A stretch of DNA of 8,813 bases from Deltaproteobacteria bacterium RIFCSPLOWO2_02_56_12 (lineage in GTDB: Bacteria; Desulfobacterota; Binatia; UBA9968), in contig MGRY01000004.1 in NCBI GenBank assembly GCA_001799045.1, positions 1-8,813 on the forward strand. The letters run 5' to 3'. A program made the position numbers and the translations under genes. Each line of letters opens with the position of its first letter. The stretch's first letter is position 1. Under the pieces are notes generated by a model, which saw only the letters and a program-made list of their open reading frames with translations, had not been told where the DNA came from and made no database searches. Positions 1 through 5,283 of this stretch are shown one piece after another.

Positions 1-1
1 G

Positions 2-229
2 CCATTGAACCTTGAGCAATTCCACATAGCAGGGATTTGCTCTTAAGTTCGGTCCATGCGGAACTCAAAAAAGTCACCCCGATGAGAGATAAAGTCTGCC
101 TCTGCTGGAGCTTTGTAAACGGGAAAAGTTGATAACCGAGGAGAATTATCGGATCTTAGGGCAGAGCTGGAGATCTTGTCCAAGATGCTTACCGCACTGA
201 TCAAAGGAACAGACAAACGTAAGCCGTAG
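2..229 (+). pseudogene. Decayed C-terminal end of a possible four-helix-bundle (23S rRNA IVS-type) protein gene
   Basis: Reading from base 2, the frame ends at TAG 227-229. Its last 37 codons (119-229) are open and encode a helix-forming segment with a heptad-like pattern (LSDLRAELEILSKMLTALIK), followed by a basic tail. This resembles the last helix of four-helix-bundle proteins of the 23S rRNA intervening-sequence family. Further up the same frame, FHIAGICS, a stop, then VRSM recalls the family's conserved 'IAxGxxxEVRS' stretch. In-frame stops at 44, 83 and 116 mean that it is broken. The opposite strand also has an 82-codon open frame (43-291), but that frame begins inside an intergenic repeat and resembles nothing I know. 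The assignment rests on remembered family patterns and is tentative; the region could be plain intergenic sequence. Confidence 0.3.
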
Positions 230-282
230 AACAGTGGAACATTAGACCGCATTGTCGCTCCGGTCCAATGTTCCATTGTCCC
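228..282. repeat. Intergenic word-repeat hairpin A
   Basis: The arms 228-248 and 262-282 are inverted copies matching at 17 of 21 positions, around a 13-nt loop. Both are built from a GGAACATT(A/G)GACC-like word, and further copies of 'CCAATG' and 'CCATG' continue to about 293. It sits between the end of the presumed pseudogene and the tRNA terminator. It has the same layout as hairpins C to H, with an unrelated word. Confidence 0.6.
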
Positions 283-297
283 ATGCTCCAATGCTCT

Positions 298-331
298 AAA
301 ATAAAAAGCCCGGAATCGGGCTTTTTATTTT
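298..331 (-). terminator. Rho-independent terminator of the tRNA operon
   Basis: A perfect 15-bp inverted repeat (298-312 with 317-331) encloses the loop GAAT. The GC part AAAAAGCCCG / CGGGCTTTTT runs straight into T-rich sequence on both sides, so it can work in both directions. On the minus strand it starts just past the encoded CCA of tRNA-Lys, which makes it the natural end of the Pro-Arg-His-Lys tRNA transcript. In the other direction it could stop transcription coming from 1-229. Confidence 0.85.
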
Positions 332-332
332 T

Positions 333-408
<76 letters not shown>

Positions 409-433
409 ATATCCTCGTTTCCCTCGGCCCACT

Positions 434-513
434 CAGGGCGGTGAGCCCTGTCGAACCGCGCTTGGAATTTCATCCTTCGACCTTGCTCAGGATGACCCTG
501 AGCACGAGTCGAA
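434..513. repeat. Pair of 'TTCGAC...GCTCAGG' hairpins in the Lys-His tRNA spacer (B)
   Basis: The first stem is CAGGGC-GGTGA-GCCCTG (434-450). The second is a longer nested palindrome at 476-513: TTCGAC (476-481) pairs with GTCGAA (508-513), and GCTCAGG (485-491) pairs with CCTGAGC (497-503). The words 'gagccctgtcgaac', 'cttcgaccttgctcagg' and 'gagtcgaacgg' belong to a widely dispersed type of intergenic repeat that I recall from many proteobacterial and related genomes ('cttcgacaagctcagg'-like). It lies within the 178-nt gap between tRNA-His and tRNA-Lys, so it should be part of the primary transcript. Confidence 0.6.
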
Positions 514-521
514 CGGGTCAG

Positions 522-568
522 ATCTCAGATAACAGATGTCAAGTTTTTTGCAATCTGAAATTTGAGAT
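522..568. repeat. Intergenic word-repeat hairpin C
   Basis: The arms 522-537 and 553-568 pair at 13 of 16 positions. Their words are variants of ATCTCAGAT/CAGAT, repeated within each arm. It lies between hairpin B and the 3' end of tRNA-His. Confidence 0.5.
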
Positions 569-586
569 TTGCAATCCCAAAGGGAT

Positions 587-665
587 TGGGGTGAGTGAAG
601 GGATTTGAACCCTCAACCCCTGGAGCCACAGTCCAGTGCTCTAACCAAATTGAGCTACACTCACC
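587..665 (-). tRNA. tRNA-His (anticodon GUG)
   Basis: The acceptor GTGAGTG pairs with CACTCAC. The anticodon arm CTGGA-CTGTGGC-TCCAG reads GUG, and the T-arm carries TTCAAAT. The discriminator is C73, and a G encoded at position -1 (base 665) can pair with it, which is the histidine identity element. CCA is encoded (589-587). It follows tRNA-Arg after only 23 nt, so the two are co-transcribed and must be separated by processing. Confidence 0.96.
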
Positions 666-688
666 ATATTCTAAATTCCAAGCCATGC

Positions 689-765
689 TGGCGCGCCAGA
701 AGGGATTCGAACCCCTGACCTACGGCTTAGAAGGCCGTTGCTCTATCCAACTGAGCTACTGGCGC
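689..765 (-). tRNA. tRNA-Arg (anticodon UCU)
   Basis: A 77-nt cloverleaf. The acceptor GCGCCAG pairs with CTGGCGC, the anticodon arm ACGGC-CTTCTAA-GCCGT reads UCU (decoding AGA, and AGG by wobble), and the T-loop is TTCGAAT. The discriminator is G and CCA is encoded (691-689). It is the second gene of the operon, with hairpin D upstream and tRNA-His 23 nt downstream. Confidence 0.97.
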
Positions 766-770
766 GAATT

Positions 771-849
771 CAGTAGGCAGGAAGCAGTATGCAGTCGGCA
801 GGAAAGAAAAAAACAGGCTCTTGGACCGCCTACTGCCTACTGCCTACTG
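771..849. repeat. Word-repeat hairpin D inside the tRNA operon
   Basis: The arms 771-794 and 826-849 pair at 20 of 24 positions. The right arm is nearly pure tandem TACTGCC (three copies in a row). The left arm is a decayed version of its complement (cagtaggcag, gaagcagtatgcag), and an extra 'cagtcggcagg' follows. An A-rich loop lies between the arms. The element fills most of the 90-nt spacer between tRNA-Pro and tRNA-Arg, so the transcript would carry a long stem there. Confidence 0.75.
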
Positions 850-855
850 ATTTTC

Positions 856-932
856 TGGTCGGGGCGAGACGATTTGAACGTCCGACCCCCTGCGCCCAAG
901 GCAGGTGCGCTACCAGGCTGCGCTACGCCCCG
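856..932 (-). tRNA. tRNA-Pro (anticodon UGG)
   Basis: A 77-nt cloverleaf. The acceptor CGGGGCG pairs with CGCCCCG, the D-arm is GCGC/GCGC, the anticodon arm CCTGC-CTTGGGC-GCAGG reads UGG, and the T-loop is TTCAAAT. The discriminator is A and CCA is encoded (858-856). It is the first gene of the tRNA operon, starting 41 nt after the rdgB stop codon and 17 nt after a candidate -10 box. Confidence 0.97.
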
Positions 933-949
933 TCAAGAAACTGAAGACC

Positions 950-977
950 ATTCTACACATGCAGGGTGTGAAATCAA
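950..977 (-). promoter_or_regulatory. Candidate sigma-70 promoter of the tRNA operon
   Basis: On the minus strand, TTGATT (977-972) and TAGAAT (955-950) are separated by 16 nt. The -35 box contains the rdgB stop codon TGA. The -10 box ends 17 nt before the first base of tRNA-Pro, which would give a leader of about 10 nt, as expected for a stable-RNA operon. I see no GC-rich stringent discriminator right after the -10. This is a match by eye only; read-through from rdgB is also possible. Confidence 0.5.
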
Positions 978-1591
978 GGATTCGTCAAAGCATGAAGCAG
1001 CGAAGGGAGGGCCTGCTTGAGTTTCGCCAACGCCTTGCCTCGATGACTCACGCCGCTTTTGGTCTCGCGGTCGATTTCAGCAAAGGTCTTGCCCAAAGGA
1101 GGGTAAAAAAAGAGTGGATCATAGCCAAAACCGTTCTCTCCTCTCGGCTCAAACGTAATCCATCCTTCACACTCGCCGCGAAAAACCCACTCCCTCCCCC
1201 CTCTCGATCCCGGGCCGCGCAATGCGACCACGCAGATAAACCGCGCCCCTCTCTTCTCCTGTGGCACACCGGCTAAGGCTTGGAGCAGTTTCTCGTTATT
1301 TCGAGCATCGTCGGCATTCTCTCCGCTGTAGCGAGCCGAATAGATGCCCGGGGCTCCGTTCAGGGCATCAACCGCCAAACCCGAGTCGTCAGCCAAAGTG
1401 AGATATCCGGAGAATTCGGCCAGGGTGCGGGCCTTTTTTAGGGCGTTCTCTTCAAAGCTCCTCCCATCCTCAACGATTTCGGGCGGGCTGCCGAGACTGC
1501 TAAGAGAAATGACCTGAAATGGGAAATCTTTGAAAACCGCCTCGATCTCGGCAAGTTTACCCGGATTGGTTGTAGCCACCAGGAGTTCCAC
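974..1591 (-). CDS. rdgB: RdgB/HAM1-family XTP/dITP pyrophosphatase
   Basis: A cytosolic house-cleaning enzyme that hydrolyses XTP, dITP and ITP to the monophosphate plus pyrophosphate, keeping deaminated purines out of DNA and RNA. At 205 residues it is full length. The visible signatures are ATTNPGK (6-12), EENALKKA (48-54), ADDSGL with the catalytic Asp at about 69 (67-72), SARYSG (85-90), NNEKLL (98-103), GENGFGYDPLF (151-161) and SHRGKAL (182-188), all in the usual order. The start is GTG at 1591-1589. No Shine-Dalgarno is visible, but rph ends only 11 nt upstream, so translation is probably coupled to it. The rph-rdgB pairing is common in bacteria and is annotated as a small RNA/nucleotide-metabolism operon. 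The stop codon is shared with the -35 box of the tRNA promoter. Confidence 0.95.
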   Translation of the reverse strand: MELLVATTNPGKLAEIEAVFKDFPFQVISLSSLGSPPEIVEDGRSFEENALKKARTLAEFSGYLTLADDSGLAVDALNGAPGIYSARYSGENADDARNNEKLLQALAGVPQEKRGARFICVVALRGPGSRGGREWVFRGECEGWITFEPRGENGFGYDPLFFYPPLGKTFAEIDRETKSGVSHRGKALAKLKQALPSLLHALTNP

Positions 1592-1602
1592 GGCAAAATA
1601 GG

Positions 1603-2325
1603 CTAGGGAATCGTGGCGAGCACTTTTTTTTGGACCTTGAGAAGCTCCCGAATGCCTTGCTGGGCAATCTCAGCCATACGGTCCAATCCCTTCTTGGTGA
1701 ACGGGGCGCTTTCTGCGGTTCCTTGGACCTCGACAAACTTTCCTGATCCTGTCATGACGAAGTTCATATCCACCTCGGCGCGGCTATCCTCTTCATAGTT
1801 CAAATCCAGAAGCGGTTTACCATCGACGATGCCAACGCTCACCGCAGCAACCGAATCTTTGATGGGATTTTTCTGGACCACCCCTTGCTTGATCAACTGA
1901 CGGGCAGCCTCAACCAGGGCCACATAGGCGCCTGTAATCGAGGCGGTTCGGGTTCCGCCATCGGCCTGGATCACGTCGCAGTCAATCCAGATCGTTCTCT
2001 CCCCTAAACTTTTCAAGTCCGCGATGGTCCGAAGACTGCGACCGATCAGTCTTTGGATCTCATGGGTCCTGCCCCCGATCCTACCGCGGGCGGCCTCGCG
2101 GGAGATGCGCACCTGAGAAGAAGAAGGGAGCATCCCATACTCCGCCGTGATCCATCCCTTACCGCTGTGGCGCAGGAAAGGAGGAACTTTATCTTCCAGT
2201 TTGGCAGTGCAGATCACGCGGGTGTCGCCCACCTCGATCAAAACTGAGCCGTCCGCAGACTTGATGTAGCTCGGCGTGATGACGATAGGCCTCAACTCCC
2301 GTTCTTTTCGACCGTCGGTGCGCAT
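1603..2325 (-). CDS. rph: Ribonuclease PH
   Basis: A phosphorolytic 3'-5' exoribonuclease that trims nucleotides from tRNA precursor 3' ends using inorganic phosphate; it is a hexamer in the cytosol. At 240 residues it has the normal length. The start RTDGRKERELRP (2-13) is typical. Arg86 in GRIGGRTHEI and the ADGGTRTAS motif (121-129, with Thr125 and Arg126) form the phosphate site known in this family. LNYEEDSRAEVDMN (175-188) supplies the acidic metal-binding residues, and EVQGTAE (199-205) follows. The ATG at 2325-2323 has no clear ribosome-binding site, but the family N-terminus leaves little choice. It lies 29 nt after the aldehyde dehydrogenase and 11 nt before rdgB. The next genes after rdgB are four tRNAs, plausible substrates. 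Confidence 0.97.
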   Translation of the reverse strand: MRTDGRKERELRPIVITPSYIKSADGSVLIEVGDTRVICTAKLEDKVPPFLRHSGKGWITAEYGMLPSSSQVRISREAARGRIGGRTHEIQRLIGRSLRTIADLKSLGERTIWIDCDVIQADGGTRTASITGAYVALVEAARQLIKQGVVQKNPIKDSVAAVSVGIVDGKPLLDLNYEEDSRAEVDMNFVMTGSGKFVEVQGTAESAPFTKKGLDRMAEIAQQGIRELLKVQKKVLATIP

Positions 2326-2354
2326 ATCTATGTATTAAGGTTCGACCTTGAGGC

Positions 2355-3773
2355 TCACCTCGAAAGGTGGAAAACCACCATTTTTAGCTCGGTCATTTCC
2401 TCAACCGCGTAGCGCGGCCCCTCTTTGCCGAAGCCTGAATCCTTGAGCCCGCCGTAGGGCATGAGGTCGGCACGCCATTGGGGACCCCAGTTGACATGCA
2501 AGTTGCCCGATTCCACTTCACGGGCAAACCTCATGGCCCACTCCAGGTTCTCAGTGAAGATACCGGCTGAGAGACCATAAACAGTATCGTTGGCCAGCGC
2601 AATCGCCTCATCCATGGAGTCGAAGGGGGTAACCGCTACCGCCGGGCCGAAGAGCTCATCACGGGAAATGCGCATCTCCGGTTTCACATCCGCCACCACA
2701 GCCGGCACGTAGATCGCACCGCGTCTGCCGCCGCCGGCTACCAGACGCGCGCCGCCCGCGACCGCTTCGTTAATCCAGTCCTCGACCCGCCGAGCTTCAC
2801 TCTCCTTGACCATCGGCCCGACTTTGGACTTTTCGTCAAGCTGGTTACCGGTAGTCAGCGCTTCCACTTTGGGCTTCAGCGCGCCGAGAAAATCGCCGTA
2901 AACCTTCTTTGCCGTCAGAACCCGCTGCGTTGAGATACAGGTCTGCCCTGCATTCCCGTACCCGGTCAGCGCCACCGCGGCCGCTACCTTGTCCAAATCG
3001 GCGTCGGGCATGATGATGAGCGGACTGTTGGAGCCGAGCTCCATCGTTACCTTCTTGATGCCGGCCATACGGCAGATCCGGTCGCCAATCTCCCGGCTGC
3101 CGGTAAAGGTGACCTTGCGCACGCGCCGGTCGGCGACCAGGGCATCGCCGATCTCGCCGCCTGACCCGGTAACGCACTGGATGCCCTCCGGCGGCAGTCC
3201 GGCTTCGAGCAGGATCTCGGTGAGCTTCAAGGCCGAGAGCGGCGTGTCCGACGCCGGCTTCACGATCACCGAGTTGCCCGCGGCCAGAGCGGGTCCTACT
3301 TTGTGGCACACGAGGTTTAGCGGAAAATTAAAAGGGCTGATCGCCGCGACGACGCCGCACGGCACGCGCAGCGTGAATCCCAGCTTTTTGCCGCCTCCGG
3401 GATCACCGTCCAGCGGAACCGTCTCGCCGTGAATCCGTTTGGCCTCCTCCGCCGAACCCATGATGGTTTCGACGGCACGGCTTGTTTCTCCTCGCCCTTC
3501 GGCGATGATTTTTCCTTCTTCCTTGGAAATGAGCTGGCCCAGCTCCTCGTTCCGAGCAGCCATGATGTCGGCGGCCTGGCGCAAAATTCTCCAGCGGTCA
3601 TAGCCGGAGAGCTTGGCCGTGACCTTGGCCCCGCGCTCCGCGAAACTCAAGGCTCGCTCCACGTCGCCGCCATCCGCCCTGGGTACGGTGTCTATCACCG
3701 AGTTGTCGTAAGGGTTTCGGACTTCAATCTTGTTGGACTTATCAACCCACTTACCTTCCAAAAATATCTTCAT
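2355..3773 (-). CDS. NAD(P)-dependent aldehyde dehydrogenase, GAPN/lactaldehyde-dehydrogenase-like
   Basis: A 472-residue soluble ALDH-superfamily enzyme that oxidises an aldehyde to the acid with NAD(P)+. The full set of signatures is present: SPFNFPLN with the oxyanion Asn149, VKPASDTP with cofactor-binding Lys172, FTGSREIGDR (223-232) at the nucleotide site, ELGSNSP with the general base Glu245, GQTCIS with nucleophile Cys279, and DELFGP with Glu373. The ELGSNSP form (rather than ELGGKSP) and the ending NWGPQWRADLMPYGG point to the GAPN / lactaldehyde / phosphonoacetaldehyde side of the superfamily. The substrate cannot be read from sequence. The ATG (3773-3771) has a good ribosome-binding site, GAGGT, 7 nt upstream (3781-3785), which directly abuts hairpin E. 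It is the only carbon-metabolism gene among RNA-processing genes. Confidence 0.93.
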   Translation of the reverse strand: MKIFLEGKWVDKSNKIEVRNPYDNSVIDTVPRADGGDVERALSFAERGAKVTAKLSGYDRWRILRQAADIMAARNEELGQLISKEEGKIIAEGRGETSRAVETIMGSAEEAKRIHGETVPLDGDPGGGKKLGFTLRVPCGVVAAISPFNFPLNLVCHKVGPALAAGNSVIVKPASDTPLSALKLTEILLEAGLPPEGIQCVTGSGGEIGDALVADRRVRKVTFTGSREIGDRICRMAGIKKVTMELGSNSPLIIMPDADLDKVAAAVALTGYGNAGQTCISTQRVLTAKKVYGDFLGALKPKVEALTTGNQLDEKSKVGPMVKESEARRVEDWINEAVAGGARLVAGGGRRGAIYVPAVVADVKPEMRISRDELFGPAVAVTPFDSMDEAIALANDTVYGLSAGIFTENLEWAMRFAREVESGNLHVNWGPQWRADLMPYGGLKDSGFGKEGPRYAVEEMTELKMVVFHLSR

Positions 3774-3785
3774 GGCTCTTACCTC

Positions 3786-3893
3786 GTTATTAGTTACTCG
3801 TTATTGGTTACTCGCAATAGTGATCCGCTGCTTTATTATTTTCATAAGCGTTGGGCCGATTCAACTAATAACCAGTAACCAATAACTATTAAC
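3786..3893. repeat. Word-repeat hairpin E between the HD nuclease and the aldehyde dehydrogenase
   Basis: The arms 3786-3814 and 3865-3893 pair at 23 of 29 positions. Each arm is made of two or three variants of GTTATT(A/G)GTTACTCG. The 50-nt loop is AT-rich, with TAATAA-like sequence on the minus strand that could include a promoter. One end stops just before the aldehyde dehydrogenase ribosome-binding site and the other lies 5 nt from the stop codon of the HD nuclease, so it fills the whole 125-nt gap. It shares its word with hairpin F. Confidence 0.75.
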
Positions 3894-3898
3894 CATCC

Positions 3899-4864
3899 TC
3901 AATCCTCTTCTTTTTCTTCGTCAGGCTTGGCGCGGAAAAAATTACGGCCATAGGCGCGATGAAAAGAGGTCCAGCGTGAGCCCGGCTCTTTCTCCATCAG
4001 GCTCTGAATACTCTGTATCTTGCCGTCCAGGTCGTCCAGGTAGTGGAGGATGACCGCCTCCAGAGTCTGGGGCAGCCTCGGCGAGCCAAATTCCAAAGAG
4101 CCGTGGTGACTCACGATCATGTGTTTCACCAACAAGGCAAGCTCTTCAGGAAAATCCGGGATGGTCTTGATCTTCTCATGAACGATCTCAACTTCCATGA
4201 CTAAATGACCCAAGAGCTGTCCCCGGTCGGTGTATTCCACGGCCCGATCAAAAGAAAACTCATAGATCTTGCCGAGATCATGGAGAAATCCGCCCATGAG
4301 AAGAAGATCCACATCGATACCCTGGTAGTTCTCCACCACCTTTAGGATGAGCTTGAGGAGCGATAGGGTATGCTCCAGGAGGCCACCCAAATAGGGATGA
4401 TGGATGGTCTTTGCGGCCGGGGCGCGCTTGAAGAGATCCATGAAGGCTTCATCGGCGAAGAAGGTCTCAGCCAGGGCACGCAGGTGGGGGTTATTCATCG
4501 ATCTCAGGATCGTTATCAGCTCCGCAGCCATCGCTTCGGCGTCGTAGGGACTCTTCGGCAAAAAATCTTCCGTGGCTACGCTTTTCTCATCCAGGCAAGA
4601 AATATCCTGCACCCGAATTTGGACCTTGCCTTGATAAAGGGTCGCCAGCCCGCGTACCCGCACAAAGTCGTTTTTTTGAAATCCCCGCCCCAGGTCATCT
4701 GCCCGCTCCCACACCCTCCCTTCGATTTCACCGCTTCGATCTGCCAGCTTCAGAGTCAAATAGCCGCTGCCGCCTTTGGTCACCCCGTGGTTCTTGGCGG
4801 TTACCAAAAAGGTCGAATCAATCTGTTGGTTCTCGCGGATATCAGAGACGAAAAGAGACTTCAT
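3899..4864 (-). CDS. yhaM: YhaM-like 3'-5' exoribonuclease (OB-fold plus HD domain)
   Basis: At 321 residues it is close to the roughly 314 of Bacillus YhaM. Residues 1-90 read as an OB-fold nucleic-acid-binding domain (SGYLTLKLADRSGEIEGRVW, then KNDFVRVRGLATLYQGKVQI). Residues 150-280 form an HD metal-dependent hydrolase domain: HHPYLGGLLEHT (155-166), the HD pair His195-Asp196 in FLHDLGKI, GH (219-220), SHHG (252-255) and HYLDDLDGK (274-282). The tail is acidic (DEEKEED). The likely role is hydrolytic 3'-5' degradation or trimming of RNA or single-stranded DNA in the cytosol. Some family members act in replication or RNA turnover, so the exact substrate is inferred. The ATG at 4864-4862 lies 14 nt after yggT and has no clear ribosome-binding site, which suggests coupled expression. 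Confidence 0.85.
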   Translation of the reverse strand: MKSLFVSDIRENQQIDSTFLVTAKNHGVTKGGSGYLTLKLADRSGEIEGRVWERADDLGRGFQKNDFVRVRGLATLYQGKVQIRVQDISCLDEKSVATEDFLPKSPYDAEAMAAELITILRSMNNPHLRALAETFFADEAFMDLFKRAPAAKTIHHPYLGGLLEHTLSLLKLILKVVENYQGIDVDLLLMGGFLHDLGKIYEFSFDRAVEYTDRGQLLGHLVMEVEIVHEKIKTIPDFPEELALLVKHMIVSHHGSLEFGSPRLPQTLEAVILHYLDDLDGKIQSIQSLMEKEPGSRWTSFHRAYGRNFFRAKPDEEKEED

Positions 4865-4878
4865 AAAAATTAAAAGAT

Positions 4879-5187
4879 CTATCCCATAAATTGCAGTGAG
4901 CGCGCCAGATCATAGAGCGACTGAACCAGAAACTGCTGCAGAAAGATAATCGCGACAAAGACGAGAATGGGGGAGAAATCAATGCCCCCCGCGTAGAGCG
5001 GCAGAACGCGCCGCAACCGGTAGAGCACCGGCTCAGTGACACTGTAGAGAAAGCGAACTATAGGGTTGTAGGGGTCCGGATTCACCCACGAGATCACTGC
5101 GCGGGCAATGATGATCCATTTATAAGCCTCCAAAACATAATGTATGACCTGTGCCACGGCAATCAAAAAATTGGCCACAATAAACAA
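4879..5187 (-). CDS. yggT: YggT family integral membrane protein
   Basis: A small inner-membrane protein of two hydrophobic segments (about 3-32 and 70-92), separated by the family signature RAVISWVNPDPYNPIVRFLY (29-48) and TEPVLYRLRRVLP (51-63), with GGIDFSP (68-74) before the second segment. Its function is not settled; the family is linked to osmotic tolerance and, by gene context, to cell envelope or division clusters. I start it at TTG 5187-5185 (102 residues, MFIVANF...) because a GAGGAG ribosome-binding site lies 6 nt upstream of that codon. The TTG two codons earlier (5193) directly touches the GAGGAG. It lies 95 nt after yggS and 14 nt before the HD nuclease. Confidence 0.92.
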   Translation of the reverse strand: MFIVANFLIAVAQVIHYVLEAYKWIIIARAVISWVNPDPYNPIVRFLYSVTEPVLYRLRRVLPLYAGGIDFSPILVFVAIIFLQQFLVQSLYDLARSLQFMG

Positions 5188-5193
5188 TTCCAA

Positions 5194-5199
5194 CTCCTC
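5194..5199 (-). promoter_or_regulatory. Ribosome-binding site of yggT
   Basis: GAGGAG on the minus strand. It is 6 nt from the TTG at 5187-5185 and 0 nt from the TTG at 5193-5191, so it decides in favour of the shorter, 102-residue product. Confidence 0.6.
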
Positions 5200-5203
5200 A
5201 GTT

Positions 5204-5283
5204 ATTAGTTACTAGTTATTGGTTGACTCGATAAGGCGAGCCTCTCTTACAATTAACTAGTATACCAGTAACGAGTAACCAAT
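5204..5283. repeat. Word-repeat hairpin F between yggS and yggT
   Basis: The arms 5204-5228 and 5259-5283 pair at 20 of 25 positions. The left arm (TTATTAGTTACTAGTTATTG followed by GTTGACTCG) is nearly the same as the left arm of hairpin E: one substitution and one inserted base over 28 nt. It fills the 95-nt gap. Its right arm overlaps the first base of the yggS stop codon, and its left arm ends just before the yggT ribosome-binding site. Confidence 0.75.
5259..5267 (-). promoter_or_regulatory. Possible extended -10 promoter for yggT
   Basis: The minus strand reads TGGTATACT, a TGn-extended -10 with five of six consensus bases. No convincing -35 lies 16-18 nt upstream. It is inside the right arm of hairpin F, so the resulting transcript would carry only the left arm in its leader of about 65 nt. 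Weak evidence; yggT may equally be transcribed with yggS. Confidence 0.25.

Noticed and set aside
43..291. 82-codon open frame on the minus strand beginning MEHGTMEHW
   Set aside because: Its first codons are the ATGGAACAT words of hairpin A, it has no ribosome-binding site, and I recognise no family. It is antisense to the better helix-coding frame on the plus strand.
771..849. Possible CRISPR or direct-repeat array in the tRNA spacer
   Set aside because: The repeats are 7-nt words in contact with each other, without unique spacers of constant length, and no cas genes are near.
595..1020. 141-codon open frame on the plus strand across the tRNA cluster
   Set aside because: It runs antisense through tRNA-His, tRNA-Arg and tRNA-Pro. 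Phrases such as KGFEPSTPGATVQ are the well-known false translation of antisense tRNA.
2346..2367. Interrupted stem CCTTGAGG / CCTC-GA-AAGG over the aldehyde dehydrogenase stop codon
   Set aside because: It is short, has a bulge and no T-tract, and rph follows 29 nt later, so it is not convincing as a terminator.
2845..3432. Long open frames in other frames and on the plus strand within the aldehyde dehydrogenase gene
   Set aside because: They overlap a fully motif-supported enzyme and give low-complexity Arg/Ser-rich translations typical of shadows in GC-rich coding sequence.
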